Shown piece by piece: positions 63,206-64,000 of a stretch of 64,000 nt of DNA (position 1 is its first letter; each line of letters opens with the position of its first letter). The position numbers were made by a program, and so were the translations under genes. Location: positions 496,001 through 560,000 of the forward strand of contig OZ241390.1 in assembly GCA_965200835.1 (NCBI GenBank), in the 5' to 3' direction. Origin of the DNA: JAPPFW01 sp965200835 (GTDB lineage Bacteria; Actinomycetota; Acidimicrobiia; Spongiisociales; Spongiisociaceae). The notes under the pieces are model-generated. The model did no database searches. It saw only the letters and a list, made by a program, of their open reading frames with translations, and was not told where the DNA came from.

Positions 63206-64000
63206 TCGCCTGGTTGGGCCTGGGCGCCATCTTCATAGCCCTCGGATCCGCGACCGTGCTCGCCTGGCGCGGGCTGCCGGCGCTACGGGGCCATCGGGTG
63301 GAAGTCGAGCGCATCAGGGGACCGGTGTTGTGGCTGCTGGGCGGGGCCGCCGGAGCGATGCTGATGCTGGAGGCAGGCCTGCTGGCCTCCGACTTCTCCC
63401 TCTCGTATGTCGCCAACAACCACCGGTCGGGAACCTCGCTGATCTTCACCCTGGCTTCGGGGTGGGCGGCGCTGGAAGGCTCCATCGTCCTGTGGGGTCT
63501 GGTGCTGGCCGCCTTCACCGCCTCCGCCTTCCGGGTGCTGGCCGACCACCCGCTCGCCGCCGGAACCCTCTCCATCCTCGGGATGATGGCCATGTTCTGG
63601 TTCGGTCTCATGGCTACGGTGGCCAATCCTTTCGCGGTCTGCGCGGAGGCTGCGGAGGCGGGATGCGCCCTCTCGGCCTGGGCACCCTGGTCCCCGATCG
63701 ACCTGCCCGTCGACGGCCGGGGCGCAAATCCCCTCCTCCAGAACCATCTGCTGATGGCGGTCCATCCTCCGGTGCTCTATGTCGGTTACGTCGGTTTCTC
63801 GGTCCCTTTCGCCATCGGCATGGCCTCGTTGGCCACCACCCGAGGAGGGCACTCGTGGCTGCGCCTCGCCCGCCGCTGGACCCTGACCGCCTGGGGTTTC
63901 CTGACCGCCGGGATCGTGCTGGGTGCCTGGTGGAGTTATGAGGTCCTGGGCTGGGGCGGATACTGGGCATGGGATCCGGTGGAGAACGCCTCCTTCATCC
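63202..64000 (+). CDS. ccmF: Cytochrome c heme lyase CcmF, N-terminal part (runs off window end)
   Basis: Large membrane protein that ligates heme to apocytochrome c with CcmH. Only the first 266 residues are present. They contain several membrane segments, ANNHRSGTSLIF near 72, SGWAALEGSIVLW near 87, NPLLQNHLLMAVHPPVLYVGY near 177 with the heme-ligand His residues, and the start of the WWD domain GWGGYWAWDPVENASF at the very end. The ATG overlaps the ccmE stop (ATGA). Confidence 0.94.
   Translation, partial: MIAWLGLGAIFIALGSATVLAWRGLPALRGHRVEVERIRGPVLWLLGGAAGAMLMLEAGLLASDFSLSYVANNHRSGTSLIFTLASGWAALEGSIVLWGLVLAAFTASAFRVLADHPLAAGTLSILGMMAMFWFGLMATVANPFAVCAEAAEAGCALSAWAPWSPIDLPVDGRGANPLLQNHLLMAVHPPVLYVGYVGFSVPFAIGMASLATTRGGHSWLRLARRWTLTAWGFLTAGIVLGAWWSYEVLGWGGYWAWDPVENASFI

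Overview
The window is a gene-dense, high-GC bacterial chromosome segment that looks actinobacterial. The main clues are mycothione reductase beside an actinobacterial-type inositol-phosphate synthase, an AdnA/AdnB-type helicase-nuclease pair, many GTG starts and many four-base start/stop overlaps. A member of the Acidimicrobiia or a relative is my best guess, because a System I (Ccm) cytochrome c maturation operon is uncommon in the better-known actinobacteria. The assignment is inference.

Layout. 0-1.6 kb: the N-terminal part of an HtpX protease and a MidA-type methyltransferase. 1.6-15.5 kb: a nucleoside or methylthioadenosine use locus. On the minus strand it runs deaminase-type amidohydrolase, DUF985 cupin, two short-chain dehydrogenases, an aldolase-dehydrogenase fusion, and two nucleoside phosphorylases. 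Divergent from it on the plus strand are mtnA and a four-gene BMP-type ABC importer, and a LysR regulator closes the locus. Together they suggest import, deamination, phosphorolysis, isomerisation to a ketose-1-phosphate and cleavage to DHAP plus an aldehyde. 15.6-18.4 kb: inositol-phosphate synthase and mycothione reductase (mycothiol metabolism). 18.5-24.9 kb: AdnB and AdnA, preceded by a possible 47-residue ORF. 25.1-27.7 kb: DUF1015 protein overlapping glutamate dehydrogenase.

27.7-30.8 kb is a weakly coding patch with a hypothetical gene, a decayed gene, a Cas4/RecB-like nuclease, a small membrane protein and a clear terminator. 30.8-36.5 kb: isocitrate lyase with a divergent LysR gene, a second amidohydrolase and an acyl-CoA ligase. 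36.7-45.3 kb: an overlapping recC-recB-recD operon. 45.4-47.8 kb: a decayed PD40 beta-propeller gene and an acyltransferase with an ankyrin insertion split by an in-frame TAG. 47.8-53.5 kb: a DUF35 protein and a thiolase-fold protein lacking the usual catalytic residues, a possible 150-residue ORF, an arylsulfatase and an enolase-superfamily enzyme. 53.6-54.1 kb: a broken secreted-protein gene.

54.4-58.9 kb: an MFS transporter, then a tightly overlapping set of a free-standing lipoyl domain, an SDR and E1 alpha and beta subunits of a 2-oxoacid/acetoin dehydrogenase, without E2 or E3. 58.9-60.4 kb: a bicupin, a Fur-family regulator and a 41-residue membrane peptide. 60.5-64.0 kb: ccmA, B, C, D, E and the start of ccmF, all co-directional and mostly overlapping.

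No rRNA, tRNA, CRISPR array or intact insertion sequence was recognised. Broken genes cluster in the lower-GC patches at about 28, 45.5 and 54 kb.
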